64,000 nucleotides of DNA, taken from positions 1,488,001 to 1,552,000 of the forward strand of contig QPFY01000007.1 of assembly GCA_003665825.1 (NCBI GenBank), given 5' to 3'. Made by a program: the position numbers and the translations under genes. The DNA comes from Microbotryum silenes-acaulis (Eukaryota > Basidiomycota > Microbotryomycetes > Microbotryales > Microbotryaceae). The notes under the pieces are model-generated. The model searched no databases. It was not told the DNA's origin and saw nothing but the letters and a program-made list of their open reading frames with translations. Shown here in pieces: positions 21,779 to 38,261 of the stretch. The number at the start of each line of letters is the position of its first letter. The first letter of the stretch is position 1.

Positions 21779-22086
21779 TGTTAAACCGTATGTCTCGAGA
21801 GGGGACTGGATCGGCAACCAGTAAGTACACGAGACAGAGTACGGGTTGTAAGGGAGTAGTTTGGAGCGTTAGGATTGCAACTAACCTGGATCGGCAACCA
21901 GTAAGTACACGAGACAGAGTACGGGTTGTAAGGGAGTAGTTTGGAGCGTTAGGGGGAAGACTAAAGAGGCGCGCAGTGCGAGTGTGCGAAATATCTCTAA
22001 GTCCAAAGAGAGGTCCAAGCGGCGCGGCTAGCCAGGCGCGGCGCGGATTGGAGATTGATCTAAGCAAGAGTGTATGGAATTCAACA
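21779..22086 (-). repeat. C1 5' LTR (308 bp)
   Basis: Same ends as the 3' LTR but with two units; the extra 80 bp is 21806-21885, which on the minus strand runs GTTAGTTGCAATCC...GCCGATCCAG. It has CTTAC motifs and GT/AG ends. Confidence 0.93.
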
Positions 22087-27474
<5,388 letters not shown>

Positions 27475-30400
27475 CCCCCCCCACGCGAACGCGAGGTAGA
27501 CTTGAGCCGTGGGTGCCGCGTCCGGAGGCCTAGAGCATAGCAATGTATACCAAAAATCTTGGGACCCAGCGCTTTGGTGAATAGGTCCGCAACCATGTCC
27601 GCTGTGCCAACGTGTGAGAGGGAGATATCGCCTCGGTTGACCATGTCGCGGACAAAATGCTCGCGGAGGCGTATGTGTCGAGTGCCGGAGGTGCGAACGG
27701 GGTCGTGAGCGACGGCGGCCGCGGCCTCGTTGTCGGTGAAGATGTGAGCTGCATCGATCGGGCGAACGTGGAGCTCGGAGAGGAGTTGCGTAAGGTAAAT
27801 CGCTTCCTTACCAGCGTGCGACAAGGCGAGGTATTCGGCATCAGTGGTGGAATCCGCCACCCGAGTCTGACGTTTCGATGACCAAGAGACGGCAGAGCCA
27901 GCCAAGTAAAAAACGAAGCCCATTGTGGAGATGGACGTGTCGACGCAGGCACCCCAGTTCGCATCGGAATAACCGACCACACCCGTAACTTTGGCTGGAC
28001 CGCGGGCGTAGAGTAGCTCATCGCGGTACGTGGCACGAAGGTAGCGAAGGACGTGTTTGACGGCAATCCAATGACGACGGCCAGGGTTGTTGGCGAACCG
28101 GGACAAGTACGAGACGGCGAAGGCAATGTCGGGTCGAGTGCCAAGGGAAATGTACAGGAGGGAGCCGATGGCTTGGAGGTACCACGATCGAATGCGCTCC
28201 GTTCCCTGACCCGGAACTGCTGTGAGCGAGAGGCCGGGCGTCATTGGCACTGTAGCGCCGCGTGTCGTGGTGTCGAAGTGAAACCGGGCGAGCACGTCCA
28301 TGATGTAGCGTTCCTGGGATAGGGCAATGGAGCCGTCGTCCAGGCGGCGGATTTGGATGCCGAGGATGTATTCCGCGGGGCCGAGCCTTTTGACGCCGTA
28401 TCGCTGTTCAAGGCCGGAGATGACGCGTTCGATCTCATCGAGGGCGGGGCTGACAATGAGGAGATCGTCGACATACAAGGCGATATAATGGGGCCGTTGC
28501 TGATCATCAATGTGAGAGTAAATGCAGTGATCAGTGCCCGTTGCCTTGTACCCGAGACTCCTGAGTGATGTGTCAATGTGGCGATTCCAGATGCGACCGG
28601 CCTGCTTGAGACCGTAGATTGAGCGCCGCAGGCGGAGAACCTTATCGCTCGGGAAGTCGAAACCTCGTGGCGTTGTCATCCAGATATCGTGATCGAGCTC
28701 GCCGTGGAGGTAAGCCTTGTCGATGTCGGCCTGATGAACGTGGTAACCGTTGGCAGCGGCGAGGGCAAGGAGGCAGCGAATGGAGGAGAAACGGGCAACG
28801 GGTGCGAAAGTCTCCGAGAAATCGATGCCGTCGCGTTGGCGGTTACCTTGCGCTACAAGGCGTGCCTTCCGCCCTGTGACGTCACCGCGTGCATCGCGCT
28901 TGGTCTTCCAGACGAATTTGGAGGTGACGATAGTGGCGCCCGGCGGTACGGAGGATCGAGGCTCGATGGTGAACACCTTGAAGTCGTCGCGCATGGCGGT
29001 GAACTCGGCGGCGGCAGCCTGAGCCCAGATGTCGTGCTCGTCGCTGGACATTGCTTCACGCCAGGTCTGAGGGTCGCTAGTGATCGATTTGATGGGCTCG
29101 ATGGCTTCGAGGGCGGGGTTGTCGTCTTCTGCGGCGATGAAGGCGCGGTGGTGGCGAGAGAGGAAATCGATCTCATCAGGGGAGTCGTCATCGGAGGGCT
29201 GTTCAGCGGGGGCCATGGCGGGTGCGGGCGTCACCAGGGTGTCGTCGTCGGATTGATGTACGTCCATCAGGTTGAGGCGAACCGCGGTGTTGGAGTTGAG
29301 GAGGTCAAGCGGGTCGTCCGAGTCATCGAGGGACGGTCCCCCGGCCGAGGATGTGGCGGGCGACGAAAGCGGGGCAAGCGACGGGGACGGCGAGGGGCTG
29401 GTATCTGTAGAATTAAGTAAGGATCCGCCAGTGTACCCTGGGGCCACGTCAACGGCGCTCATGGCAGAATCATCAAGAGAGGATGAGACGTCCATGTGCG
29501 CCGACCTTACTAGTGGGGTCCTCGTCTTGACGGCTGGGGCGGGCGTGTCGGCGGGAATGACGAACTGGCGTTCGGTGTCGTCCGCATCGACGGGCGTGTT
29601 GATTGGTAGACCGGGGAAGTCGTCGTCGAGGAAGGTGGCATTTCGGCCAATCACAACCTTGTTGGTAGAATGGTCGAAGAAACGGAAAGCCTTGGAGGCG
29701 AGGTCGTAACCGGTGAAGATCACGCGCGCGGCCTTGGGGTCGAGCTTGCTGCGAAGGTTCGGCGCGACCGTGAGCCAGGCCGCGCAGCCGAACGGGTGGA
29801 GGGCGGTGGCGGTGGTGCGTTGGCCGTTCCAAACGGATTCTGGAGTCTGTTTGGCCAAAGCTGAGTGTGAGCACCTGTTTTTGCAATAAACGAAGTATGC
29901 AGCCGCTTCATCCCAAAAGGTGGCCGGCAGATGGGAGTCAGCAAGGAGGGCAAGGACGCCCTCGACGATGGAGAGATTGACACGTTCGGCACGACCGTTT
30001 TGCTGAGGTGTGTAGGGGATAGAATATTGACGACGAATACCCCTGGACTTGCAGAACTCCGTGAATGCGTTCGATTGGTACTCCCCGCCGTTGTCGGTGC
30101 GAAGGGTTTTTAAACGCTCGTTCGTCTCTAACTCCACTTCGGCGAGCCAAGTCTGGAAGGTCGGGAAGACGTCGCTTTTGTGATCGATCGCGTATGCCCA
30201 GAGTTTGCGAGAGTGGTCGTCAAGAAATGTGACAAGGTAGCGCTTCCCGGTCAAGGACGGAGTGGGGAACGAAAGGACATCGCTGTGCACGAGGCCGAGT
30301 CTTTCGGGGGAATGCGACTCAGAGTCGGGAAAAGGAAGACGGTGGCCTTTGGAACCAAGGCAAGCATTGCAAACAAACTCCTCTACGTCTTTGTCACTGT

Positions 30401-32044
30401 ACCCGGCCCCAAACCCGTCCAGCAAACCTGCGGCGATCATCTTCTGTATAGAGGATGGGGCAAGATGGCCGAGGCAGCGGTGAAGGGTAAGCAGGGGCAC
30501 GGTCGACTCAGAACGCGAGAGAAAGGCAAGCTGCTGACACTTGGTGTGGTCCGCGTCCAAAAGGTAGAGACCGTCGTTAACCCTGGTACCGTGAGCAATG
30601 GCCTGGCCGTCCTTGGCGATGTCGATGCCGTCGCTGGTGAAGGCGAGTCGAACGCGGTCGGTGTCGCAGAGGCGAGAGACGGAGAGGAGGTTGACGTGGA
30701 GGCCCGGCGTGTGCAGAACGCCACGCAGCGTGATCGGATGTCCGGTCTTGGCAACGAACGCTACGTCCCCCATGCCGATGGCCGTGATACCGCCGGCAAT
30801 GCCGCCGATCTTGGTGTGCGCCGTCTGGCGATAAGCCGTGAATAGAGAACGATCGGCGACCATGTGTGCCGTGCCGCCCGAGTCGACTACAAAGGCATCA
30901 GTCGGGAGTTGCCGGCGAGCGAACAGGCAGGAGGCGAAATAGCCGACGTTAGGCTGTTGAGCGGCGGGGAGAGACATGTCGTCCTGGTTGTCGTCGCCGG
31001 TGTGTTTTTGTTCGCCCCGGTGCTTGCAGTCGAGGGCCCAGTGCCCTTTCTTGTGGCAGCGGCGGCAGGGGCCGGCGGGCGGGTGTTTCGCCCGTGAGGT
31101 GCAGTCGCGCAGGCGGTGGCCGGGGGCGCGGCAGGCGGGACAAGGGGAGGCGGTGGCGAGCATGGCCGAGTGTGATGACGAGAGTCCCGCCGAGCGAAGC
31201 TGGATGCGAATGCGATCCGTCAGCGTCGTGAGTTCCGGGAGGTCGCGTTGGTTGCGCTGCTCGTCCGTGAATGTGAGGCGGAAGCTGTCGAGGCAAGGTG
31301 GGACCATGGCGAGCACGTGAGTGGCGAGCACGTCGTTGAGCGAGGTTTTGGCGTCGCGGATTTCCTGCGCGATCGACATGTATTCGCGGAGCCAGGTGTC
31401 GTACGCCTCGACGGAGGCAGGCATCTTCCTGAAATCCCAAAGGCGGGCGAACAACTCGAGGGTGCGAGTGGCGTCGTCCGGTGCGAAACGAGCCTTGAGT
31501 GCGGCGAAGATGCGTGGTGCCGACAGGTCGTCGCTGGGGATGGTGTCGAGGGTGGCTGAGACGTCGGCGGAGTCGATCGAGCCAACGATGATTTCCCGCG
31601 CGGCGTCGTCACGGGCGGCAAGCTGGTCAGCCGTCCATGTCGGGGGGATGACACCGTCAAGAACGTAACCACGGACTTGATTTGGAAGCGCGAGACGGAG
31701 TTGACGTAACCAGTTCGTAAACGACTTAGGCCCGTCAAGACGAGCGTGCTTGGGGAACACGACTTTTGATGCGGTGGCGGTGTTTGCCTGCGTGGCAGTG
31801 ACGGGCGGGGTGGCGGCGGCGGCGGCGGCAGGGGGCGGTGAGGCCTGTAGAGCGGCAAGCTGTGCCTGTAGCGTGGCGATTTGCACGCTGATCGAAGGGT
31901 CAGGGGAGCTGGTGTCCCTGGGAGGCGAGGGCGGGGCGGGGGAGCTGTCCATGCTGCGATGGTGCGATGGGCTGGGGCGGCTCGAGTGGCTGGGCTCGAG
32001 GGAAAATGCAAGCGGCGGGGCTGGTAGCTCGTGGGCTTATAACC

Positions 32045-32399
32045 TATTCGATCAACTCTACTACGTCAGCGATGTAGTTATAGCCAAGAGTGATGAATCT
32101 CATTTCAACATACCTATTCGATCAACTCTACTACGTCAGCGATGTAGTTATAGCCAAGAGTGATGAATAGGAAGCTAACAGTAAGGGAGCCGCGCGCCCC
32201 AAGTCCTCAGCCAGGGAGCCTCGGGGCTGAGCCAATGTGCCAGGCTCGCTGCGCGCGCCTAAGTCCCAGGCTCGCTCCGCGCGCCCAAGTCCTGGGCCGA
32301 TGTGCCCGGCTCGCTCCGCGCGCCTAAGTCCTGAGCCGATGCGCCCGGCTCGCTCCGCGCGCCTAAGTCCTGACCCGAGCGGAGAGTGGATTCCTCACA
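32045..32399 (-). repeat. A2 5' LTR (355 bp)
   Basis: Minus strand TGTGAGGAATCC...GATCGAATA with two terminal units, followed by primer site GGTTATAAGCCCACGAGC (down from 32044). Confidence 0.95.
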
Positions 32400-32555
32400 C
32401 GAGACAGGTGCGACGCTGAAGGTCCTCCGAACCGACAACGGTGGCGAATATTGTTCGAGAGCGTTCACGGAGTTCTGCAAGGCACGCGGCACACGGCGAC
32501 AATACTCTATCCCACGCACGCCTCAACAGAACGGTCGTGCGGAGCGGGTCAATCG
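32400..32555 (+). pseudogene. D-beta gag-pol segment 2 (integrase core)
   Basis: 156 bases carrying the second catalytic Asp (RTDNGGE) and the Glu ([10 protein letters not shown]) of the integrase. Bounded by the A2 and C3 insertions; TSD AATCG at 32551-32555. Confidence 0.93.
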
Positions 32556-32863
32556 TGTTGAATTCCATACACTCTTGCTTAGATCAATCTCCAATCCGCG
32601 CCGCGCCTGGCTAGCCGCGCCGCTTGGACCTCTCTTTGGACTTAGAGATATTTCGCACACTCGCACTGCGCGCCTCTTTAGTCTTCCCCCTAACGCTCCA
32701 AACTACTCCCTTACAACCCGTACTCTGTCTCGTGTACTTACTGGTTGCCGATCCAGGTTAGTTGCAATCCAAACGCTCCAAACTACTCCCTTACAACCCG
32801 TACTCTGTCTCGTGTACTTACTGGTTGCCGATCCAGTCCCCTCTCGAGACATACGGTTTAACA
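32556..32863 (+). repeat. C3 5' LTR (308 bp)
   Basis: TGTTGAATTCCA...GGTTTAACA with two units; the 80-bp module is 32757-32836 (GTTAGTTGCAATCC...GATCCAG, directly after AG). Primer site GGTTATGAGCCCGAGC follows at 32864. Confidence 0.93.
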
Positions 32864-32894
32864 GGTTATGAGCCCGAGCTAAAGCTGCTCCACG

Positions 32895-33054
32895 ATGCCA
32901 CCACCACCATCGTCACTTGCGACCGTCATGATCGTCTTCGTCATCTTCATCGCCCTGTACCACACTGTTACGACCGCCCTCGCCCATGCGACAGGCCGTT
33001 ACCGCACCATGACGCAACTTGACACGTCGCACCTGGACCCAACTGTGAGCGTGA
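32895..33054 (+). pseudogene. C3 pol segment 1 (hydrophobic head)
   Basis: ATG at 32895, 31 bases after the LTR. Encodes the hydrophobic N-terminal segment identical to C1. Stops at TSD CGTGA (33050-33054), where C2, a member of the same family, was inserted in the opposite orientation. Confidence 0.92.
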
Positions 33055-33282
33055 TGTTAAGTCGTATGTCTCGAGAGGGGACTGGATCGGCAACCAGTAA
33101 GTACACGAGACAGAGTACGGGTTGTAAGGGAGTAGTTTGGAGCGTTAGGGGGAAGACTAAAGAGGCGCGCAGTGCGAGTGTGCGAAATATCTCTAAGTCC
33201 AAAGAGAGGTCCAAGCGGCGCGGCTAGCCAGGCGCGGCGCGGATTGGAGATTGATCTAAGCAAGAGTGTATGGAATTCAACA
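33055..33282 (-). repeat. C2 3' LTR (228 bp)
   Basis: Minus strand TGTTGAATTCCA...CGACTTAACA, single unit. Confidence 0.95.
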
Positions 33283-33304
33283 CCCCCCCTCGCTCGAAGC
33301 TTAC

Positions 33305-36300
33305 TTAGCCTCGGAGACCCAGGTTCTCACGATGAACCTTGAACACTAAAGGCCCAAGTGCCTTGGTGAAGATATCGGCGACCATGGTTTTCGTGTCCAC
33401 ATAGTCGACTCGAATGGTGCCCAGCCTGACCTGGTCGCGTACGAAATGTTCGCGAATGCGAATGTGTCGGGACCGGTGGTGAAGGGTGGGGTTCTTAGCG
33501 AGAGCCAGTGCTCCTTGGTTGTCGCCGTAAAGTTGGACGGGAGCTTGAGTGTCGATGCCCAGCTCCATAAGTAGTTCTTGGAGGTGGCCAGCTTCCTTCG
33601 AGGCATGCGAGAGGGCGAGGTACTCGGCGTCTGTGGTGGAGTCGGCCACTCGGTTTTGCACTTTGGAGGACCAGGAGATAACGGAGCCAGCCAGGTGGAA
33701 GCTGTACCCCATGGTTGACCGTGATGACGTGGTGCAGGTTCCCCAGTCCGCGTCAGAGTAACCCGTGAATCCCGAGAACTTGCCTTGCTCGGAGCTGTAG
33801 TGCAGGCCAAGGCGTGCAGTTCCGCATAAGTACCGAAAGACGGTCTTGATGGCGGTCCAGTGTTCAGGTGTGGGACTGGCAGAGAAACGTGCGAGGTATC
33901 CAACGGCGTAGGAGATGTCTGGGCGAGTACCAGTGGCGGCGTAGAGGAGGCACCCAATGGCCTGCATGTAGCGCGTCTGAGCGATCTTTGACGGTTCCGC
34001 GAGCGAATGCTCGAGCTGGCGGTTTGGGGCCATGGGCGTGGAGGCGGGGCTGCTGTCTGACATTCCAAATCTGCGGAGGATACTTGTGATGTACGCCTCC
34101 TGCGACAGGATGATGGACTTGTCGGCCTGTCGTTTGATCTGGATCCCCAAGATGTATTGGGCTGGGCCAAGTCGCTTGATGCCGTATTTTTGCTCCAGGC
34201 CGTTGAGGATGCGCTCGATCTCGTCCTCCGAAGGGCTGACCATCAGCAAGTCATCGACGTAGAGGGCGATGTAGTGGTATTGGTCGCCGTCGCGTCGTAC
34301 GTACACGCAGTGGTCCTTGGCTGTGGCGCGGTAGTTGAGGTTCTTCAGCGTCAAGTCAATGTGCTCATTCCAGACTCGGCCGGCCTGCTTGAGGCCGTAG
34401 ATCGATCGATGGAGTTTGAGGACTTTACCGGGCATGTCAACACCTTGTGGGACGCGCATGTAGAGGTCTTCCTTCAGCTCGCCGTGGAGGTATGCCTTGT
34501 CAACGTCGGCCTGATGGACGTGGAGGTTCTTGGCGGCGGCCAGTGCGATGAGAGCTCGGATTGAGGTGAACTTGGCGACAGGAGCAAACGTCTCATCGTA
34601 ATCGATACCTGGGCGCTGGGAGAAGCCCTGTGCAACGAGCCGGCCCTTGTGCGAAGTGATCTTGCCAAGTTGATCGCGTTTGGTGCGGAAGATGAACCTG
34701 GATCCAAGGACTTTGGCACCGGGGGGCAGTGAGGAGGAGTTGACCGGGGTGAAGCATTTGTACTCGGTGGCAAGGGAGTGAAACTCATCGGCTGCTGCTT
34801 GCCTCCAGATCTCCTCTTTACCTGACTTGACCGCCTGCGACCAATTTTGGGGGTCCTCGGTTGGCCCTTCGAGTTCGACGACTGATGAACCAGCGGTGGT
34901 GGCGGCGAAGGCAGCGGCGCGAGACGGGCATGACAAGAAGTCGATTGGGTCGGCCGAGTCATCGGTCACGTCCGACGCAGGAGGTGATGGCGAGAACTGA
35001 GCCCTGGACATGTCGGACGGTGTGTCAAAGCCATCGTTGGACATGTCGATCGTTGTGTCGTCACTCGCGTTGGTCTCAAGCGCGGCAAATCGATTTTCGT
35101 GCACAACAGGTTGGAGGGACGGAGGTGGTGCAGCGCGGGAGCCATGGGCAGTGTCAACAAAGGTCCAGTCGCCAGTGGTGGACGTCATGGGAGGTTTCGG
35201 TTGGTCGATCGGGGCATCTCGAGCGGGGAAGACTTTCTCATCGAATAGGACGTCGCGGCTCTGGAAGAACGAAGTTGTGGCCGAGTCGTACAGCGTCCAG
35301 GCCTTGGATTTGTTATCGATGCCAACGAAGATGAATGGTTTGGCCTTGGGGTCGAGTTTTGCCCGCTTGTGCTGAGGGGTGGTGTGCCAGGCGCGGCAGC
35401 CGAATACCCTCAGGTTTGCCGTGCTGGGAGGTTTGCCATACCAGACAGCGTCCGGGATCTTGTGGTCGATGGCGCTGTGCGGGCTGAGGTTCTTGGTGTC
35501 AACAACGTACCGGAGGGCCTCTCGCCAGAGTGTTGTGGGCAGTCCCGAGTGCTGGAGCAGGGCGATCGTCCCCTCGACGATCGTGCGGTTTGTCCTTTCG
35601 GCTCGGCCGTTCTGCTCCGGGGTGTACGGGATTGTGAGCTGCCTGGTAATGCCGTGGTGAGAGCAGTACTCAATGAAGGCTTTGGACGTGTATTCGCCGC
35701 CATTGTCCGTTCGTAACGTGCGGAGCTTGAGGCCCGTTGAGCGTTCGATCATGGTGTGCCAACGCTGGAAGGTGTCGAAGACTTGACTCTTGTTTCTCAG
35801 CGCGCTGACCCACGTCTTTCGGGAGAAATCATCGATGAAGGTGACAACATATCGTTCCCCGTCGGTGGCTGGTTCGGGCAGAGTGAGGACATCGGAGTGG
35901 ACCAGTTCAAGTGGTTGCGAAGCGCGAGAGTCCGATGTTGGGAAAGGTGTCCTGGTTGCCTTTGCCGCTTTGCAGGTGTCGCAGGAGAAGGCCTTGCATT
36001 CGGCCGCCGAGTATGTCCATGTTTGACCTTGTAGTTGACCCGACGAGACTGCCCTTCGCAGGTTGGGGAGGGACAGGTGGCCGAATCGTTGATGCAGAGT
36101 CAGGAGAGGGATGGCGGCGGCTGCAACCGGTGACGGTGTGCAGCGGATTGGGGTGGCGTCCAGTGTCGACAATTGGTTTGCAATGAGGGATGCGACGCCT
36201 ATGAGGTGACCTTGTGACCGGAGTTCAATGGTCTTGCCAAAGTGGGTGTAAATGCGCTCGCGGCGCAGCTGCATGACCGAGATCAGGTTGGCCGGAAGGT

Positions 36301-36730
36301 CGGGAACGTAGTAGACGTTGCAGAGCTTGATCGTTCGTTGTTTCGACGTTCGTATCGTGATCGAGCCGGTTCCTTGTGCCATCAGTGATCCACCAGCGCC
36401 ATCAACAGCGATGTGCGACCGTGTGTGCCAGACGTCGAAGAGAGACGCGTCCTTGACCATGTGGTGGGAGGCGCCCGAGTCGAGTACAAGAGTGTCGTTG
36501 GGAAGGTGAAGCTCCCGGTTCGAGTTCAGACGACCTAGGAGTGCGACGACGTTCACGCTGGGCCGAACTGTCACGCTCACAGTTGGGTCCAGGTGCGACG
36601 TGTCAAGTTGCGTCAAGGTGCGGTAACGGCCGGTCGCATGGGCGAGGGCGGTTGCAACAGTATGGTATAGGGCGATGATGATGACGAAGACGGTCATGAT
36701 GGTCGCAAGTGACGATGGTGGTGGTGGCAT
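33305..36730 (-). CDS. Copia-C (C2) Pol polyprotein without Gag, 1141 aa
   Basis: Same length and domain order as C1: hydrophobic head, protease DSGASHHM, integrase, RT with YVDD, RNase H. The head differs from C1 and C3 at several residues (IMTVFVIIIALYHTVATAL) but stays hydrophobic, which suggests that property matters. Other differences include GRLNSNREL and the residues near the integrase-RT linker. No stop or frameshift. The first ATG follows the LTR by 35 bases. Confidence 0.94.
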   Translation of the reverse strand: MPPPPSSLATIMTVFVIIIALYHTVATALAHATGRYRTLTQLDTSHLDPTVSVTVRPSVNVVALLGRLNSNRELHLPNDTLVLDSGASHHMVKDASLFDVWHTRSHIAVDGAGGSLMAQGTGSITIRTSKQRTIKLCNVYYVPDLPANLISVMQLRRERIYTHFGKTIELRSQGHLIGVASLIANQLSTLDATPIRCTPSPVAAAAIPLLTLHQRFGHLSLPNLRRAVSSGQLQGQTWTYSAAECKAFSCDTCKAAKATRTPFPTSDSRASQPLELVHSDVLTLPEPATDGERYVVTFIDDFSRKTWVSALRNKSQVFDTFQRWHTMIERSTGLKLRTLRTDNGGEYTSKAFIEYCSHHGITRQLTIPYTPEQNGRAERTNRTIVEGTIALLQHSGLPTTLWREALRYVVDTKNLSPHSAIDHKIPDAVWYGKPPSTANLRVFGCRAWHTTPQHKRAKLDPKAKPFIFVGIDNKSKAWTLYDSATTSFFQSRDVLFDEKVFPARDAPIDQPKPPMTSTTGDWTFVDTAHGSRAAPPPSLQPVVHENRFAALETNASDDTTIDMSNDGFDTPSDMSRAQFSPSPPASDVTDDSADPIDFLSCPSRAAAFAATTAGSSVVELEGPTEDPQNWSQAVKSGKEEIWRQAAADEFHSLATEYKCFTPVNSSSLPPGAKVLGSRFIFRTKRDQLGKITSHKGRLVAQGFSQRPGIDYDETFAPVAKFTSIRALIALAAAKNLHVHQADVDKAYLHGELKEDLYMRVPQGVDMPGKVLKLHRSIYGLKQAGRVWNEHIDLTLKNLNYRATAKDHCVYVRRDGDQYHYIALYVDDLLMVSPSEDEIERILNGLEQKYGIKRLGPAQYILGIQIKRQADKSIILSQEAYITSILRRFGMSDSSPASTPMAPNRQLEHSLAEPSKIAQTRYMQAIGCLLYAATGTRPDISYAVGYLARFSASPTPEHWTAIKTVFRYLCGTARLGLHYSSEQGKFSGFTGYSDADWGTCTTSSRSTMGYSFHLAGSVISWSSKVQNRVADSTTDAEYLALSHASKEAGHLQELLMELGIDTQAPVQLYGDNQGALALAKNPTLHHRSRHIRIREHFVRDQVRLGTIRVDYVDTKTMVADIFTKALGPLVFKVHRENLGLRG

Positions 36731-36731
36731 C

Positions 36732-36765
<34 letters not shown>
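36732..36765 (-). promoter_or_regulatory. Copia-C primer-binding region (C2), best tRNA match
   Basis: The + strand here reads as tRNA sense: GTGGAGCAG, then CTGGTAGCTCG, then TTGGGCTCATAACC up to the LTR. As I recall it, Escherichia coli initiator tRNA-fMet has the same order (GUGGAGCAGCC, UGGUAGCUCGU, CGGGCUCAUAACC), with one base missing and one substitution here. Cytosolic fungal initiator tRNAs as I know them have a different D-arm. The element therefore appears to be primed by the 5' half of a CAU tRNA. Confidence 0.7.
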
Positions 36766-36993
36766 TGTTAAGTCGTATGTCTCGAGAGGGGACTGGATCG
36801 GCAACCAGTAAGTACACGAGACAGAGTACGGGTTGTAAGGGAGTAGTTTGGAGCGTTAGGGGGAAGACTAAAGAGGCGCGCAGTGCGAGTGTGCGAAATA
36901 TCTCTAAGTCCAAAGAGAGGTCCAAGCGGCGCGGCTAGCCAGGCGCGGCGCGGATTGGAGATTGATCTAAGCAAGAGTGTATGGAATTCAACA
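36766..36993 (-). repeat. C2 5' LTR (228 bp)
   Basis: Single unit, same length as its partner. Confidence 0.95.
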
Positions 36994-37823
36994 CGTGACA
37001 GTTCGGCCCAGCGTGAACGTCGCCGCACTCCTAGGTCGTCTACAACCGAACCGTGAACTCCACCTTCCCAACGACACTCTTGTACTCGACTCGGGCGCCT
37101 CCCACCATATGGTCAAGGACGCGTCTCTCTTCGACGTCTGGCACACACGGTCGCACATCGCCGTTGATGGCGCTGGTGGATCACTCATGGCCCAAGGAAC
37201 CGGCTCGATCACGATACGAACGTCGAAACAACGAACGATCAAGCTCTGCAACGTCTACTACGTTCCCGACCTTCCGGCCAACCTGATCTCGGTCATGCAG
37301 CTGCGCCGCGAGCGCATTTACACCCACTTTGGCAAGACCATTGAACTCCGGTCACAAGGTCACCTCATAGGCGTCGCATCCCTCATTGCAAACCAATTGT
37401 CGACACTGGACGCCACCCCAATCCGCTGCACACCGTCACCGGTTGCAGCCGCCGCCATCCCTCTCCTGACTCTGCATCAACGATTCGGCCACCTGTCCCT
37501 CCCCAACCTGCGAAGGGCAGTCTCGTCGGGTCAACTACAAGGTCAAACATGGACATACTCGGCGGCCGAATGCAAGGCCTTCTCCTGCGACACCTGCAAA
37601 GCGGCAAAGGCAACCAGGACACCTTTCCCAACATCGGACTCTCGCGCTTCGCAACCACTCGAACTGGTTCACTCCGATGTCCTCACTCTGCCCGAACCAG
37701 CCACCGACGGGGAACGATATGTTGTCACCTTCATCGACGATTTCTCCCGAAAGACGTGGGTCAGCGCGCTGAGAAACAAGAGTCAAGTCTTCGACACCTT
37801 CCAGCGTTGGCACACCATGATTG
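36994..37823 (+). pseudogene. C3 pol segment 2 (protease, integrase start)
   Basis: Resumes at CGTGACAG and encodes protease DSGASHHM, the integrase HHCC finger and the first catalytic Asp (LVHSDVLTL). Ends at TSD GATTG (37819-37823), where B2 was inserted. Confidence 0.93.
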
Positions 37824-38243
37824 TATGAAGTTACGACGACTGCTCAAGCAGTGGTAAGGCTCTGATCGACGGACCAAGGAGACCAGACCAAGAAGTTGCT
37901 TGTTACACACCTGCTCAAGCAGTGGTAAGGCTCTGATCGACGGACCAAGGAGACCAGACCAAGAAGTTGCTTGTTACACACCTGCTCAAGCAGTGGTAAG
38001 GCTCTGATCGACGGACCAAGGAGACCAGACCAAGAAGTTGCTTGAGCAGGAGAGAGAGAAGCGCGGAGCCATTTGGCTCGGGTGAGCGCGCGGCTGGGTC
38101 TGCCACCTTTGTCAGGCGCACGGACCCAGCCCAGGAAAGGGAGAGAGCCTAGGTGTGGAAGGCAGGCCAAAAAGGAGGTAAGATGAGACCAAGAAAAGGA
38201 GGCATGATGCGAGAAGGAAACATAAGAGTTTGTCAATCTCACA
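37824..38243 (-). repeat. B2 3' LTR (420 bp, lacks the 68-bp insert)
   Basis: Three units joined by two GTGTGTAAC linkers. Where B1 and the B2 5' LTR carry the 68-bp insert, this LTR passes directly from CTTGAGCAG to GTGTGTAAC (junction at 37981/37982). Confidence 0.95.
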
Positions 38244-38261
38244 CCCCCCCTACTTCGAGTA

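Larger units (their letters stand above)
33055..36993 (-). mobile_element. Copia-C copy C2, complete
   Basis: TSD CGTGA at 33050-33054 and 36994-36998. Both LTRs are 228 bp. It sits inside its own family member C3. Confidence 0.95.

Noticed and set aside
28689..29420. Long antisense open frames opposite the copia genes (for example 243 codons opposite A2, 317 opposite B1, 221 opposite several A copies)
   Set aside because: They recur at the same place in every copy, mirror the coding strand in GC-rich sequence, have no recognisable domain and no own conservation.
36732..36765. A tRNA gene next to the LTR
   Set aside because: Only the 5' half of a tRNA is represented, always adjacent to an LTR end and in the complementary sense expected of a primer site. 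No T-arm or acceptor 3' side follows.
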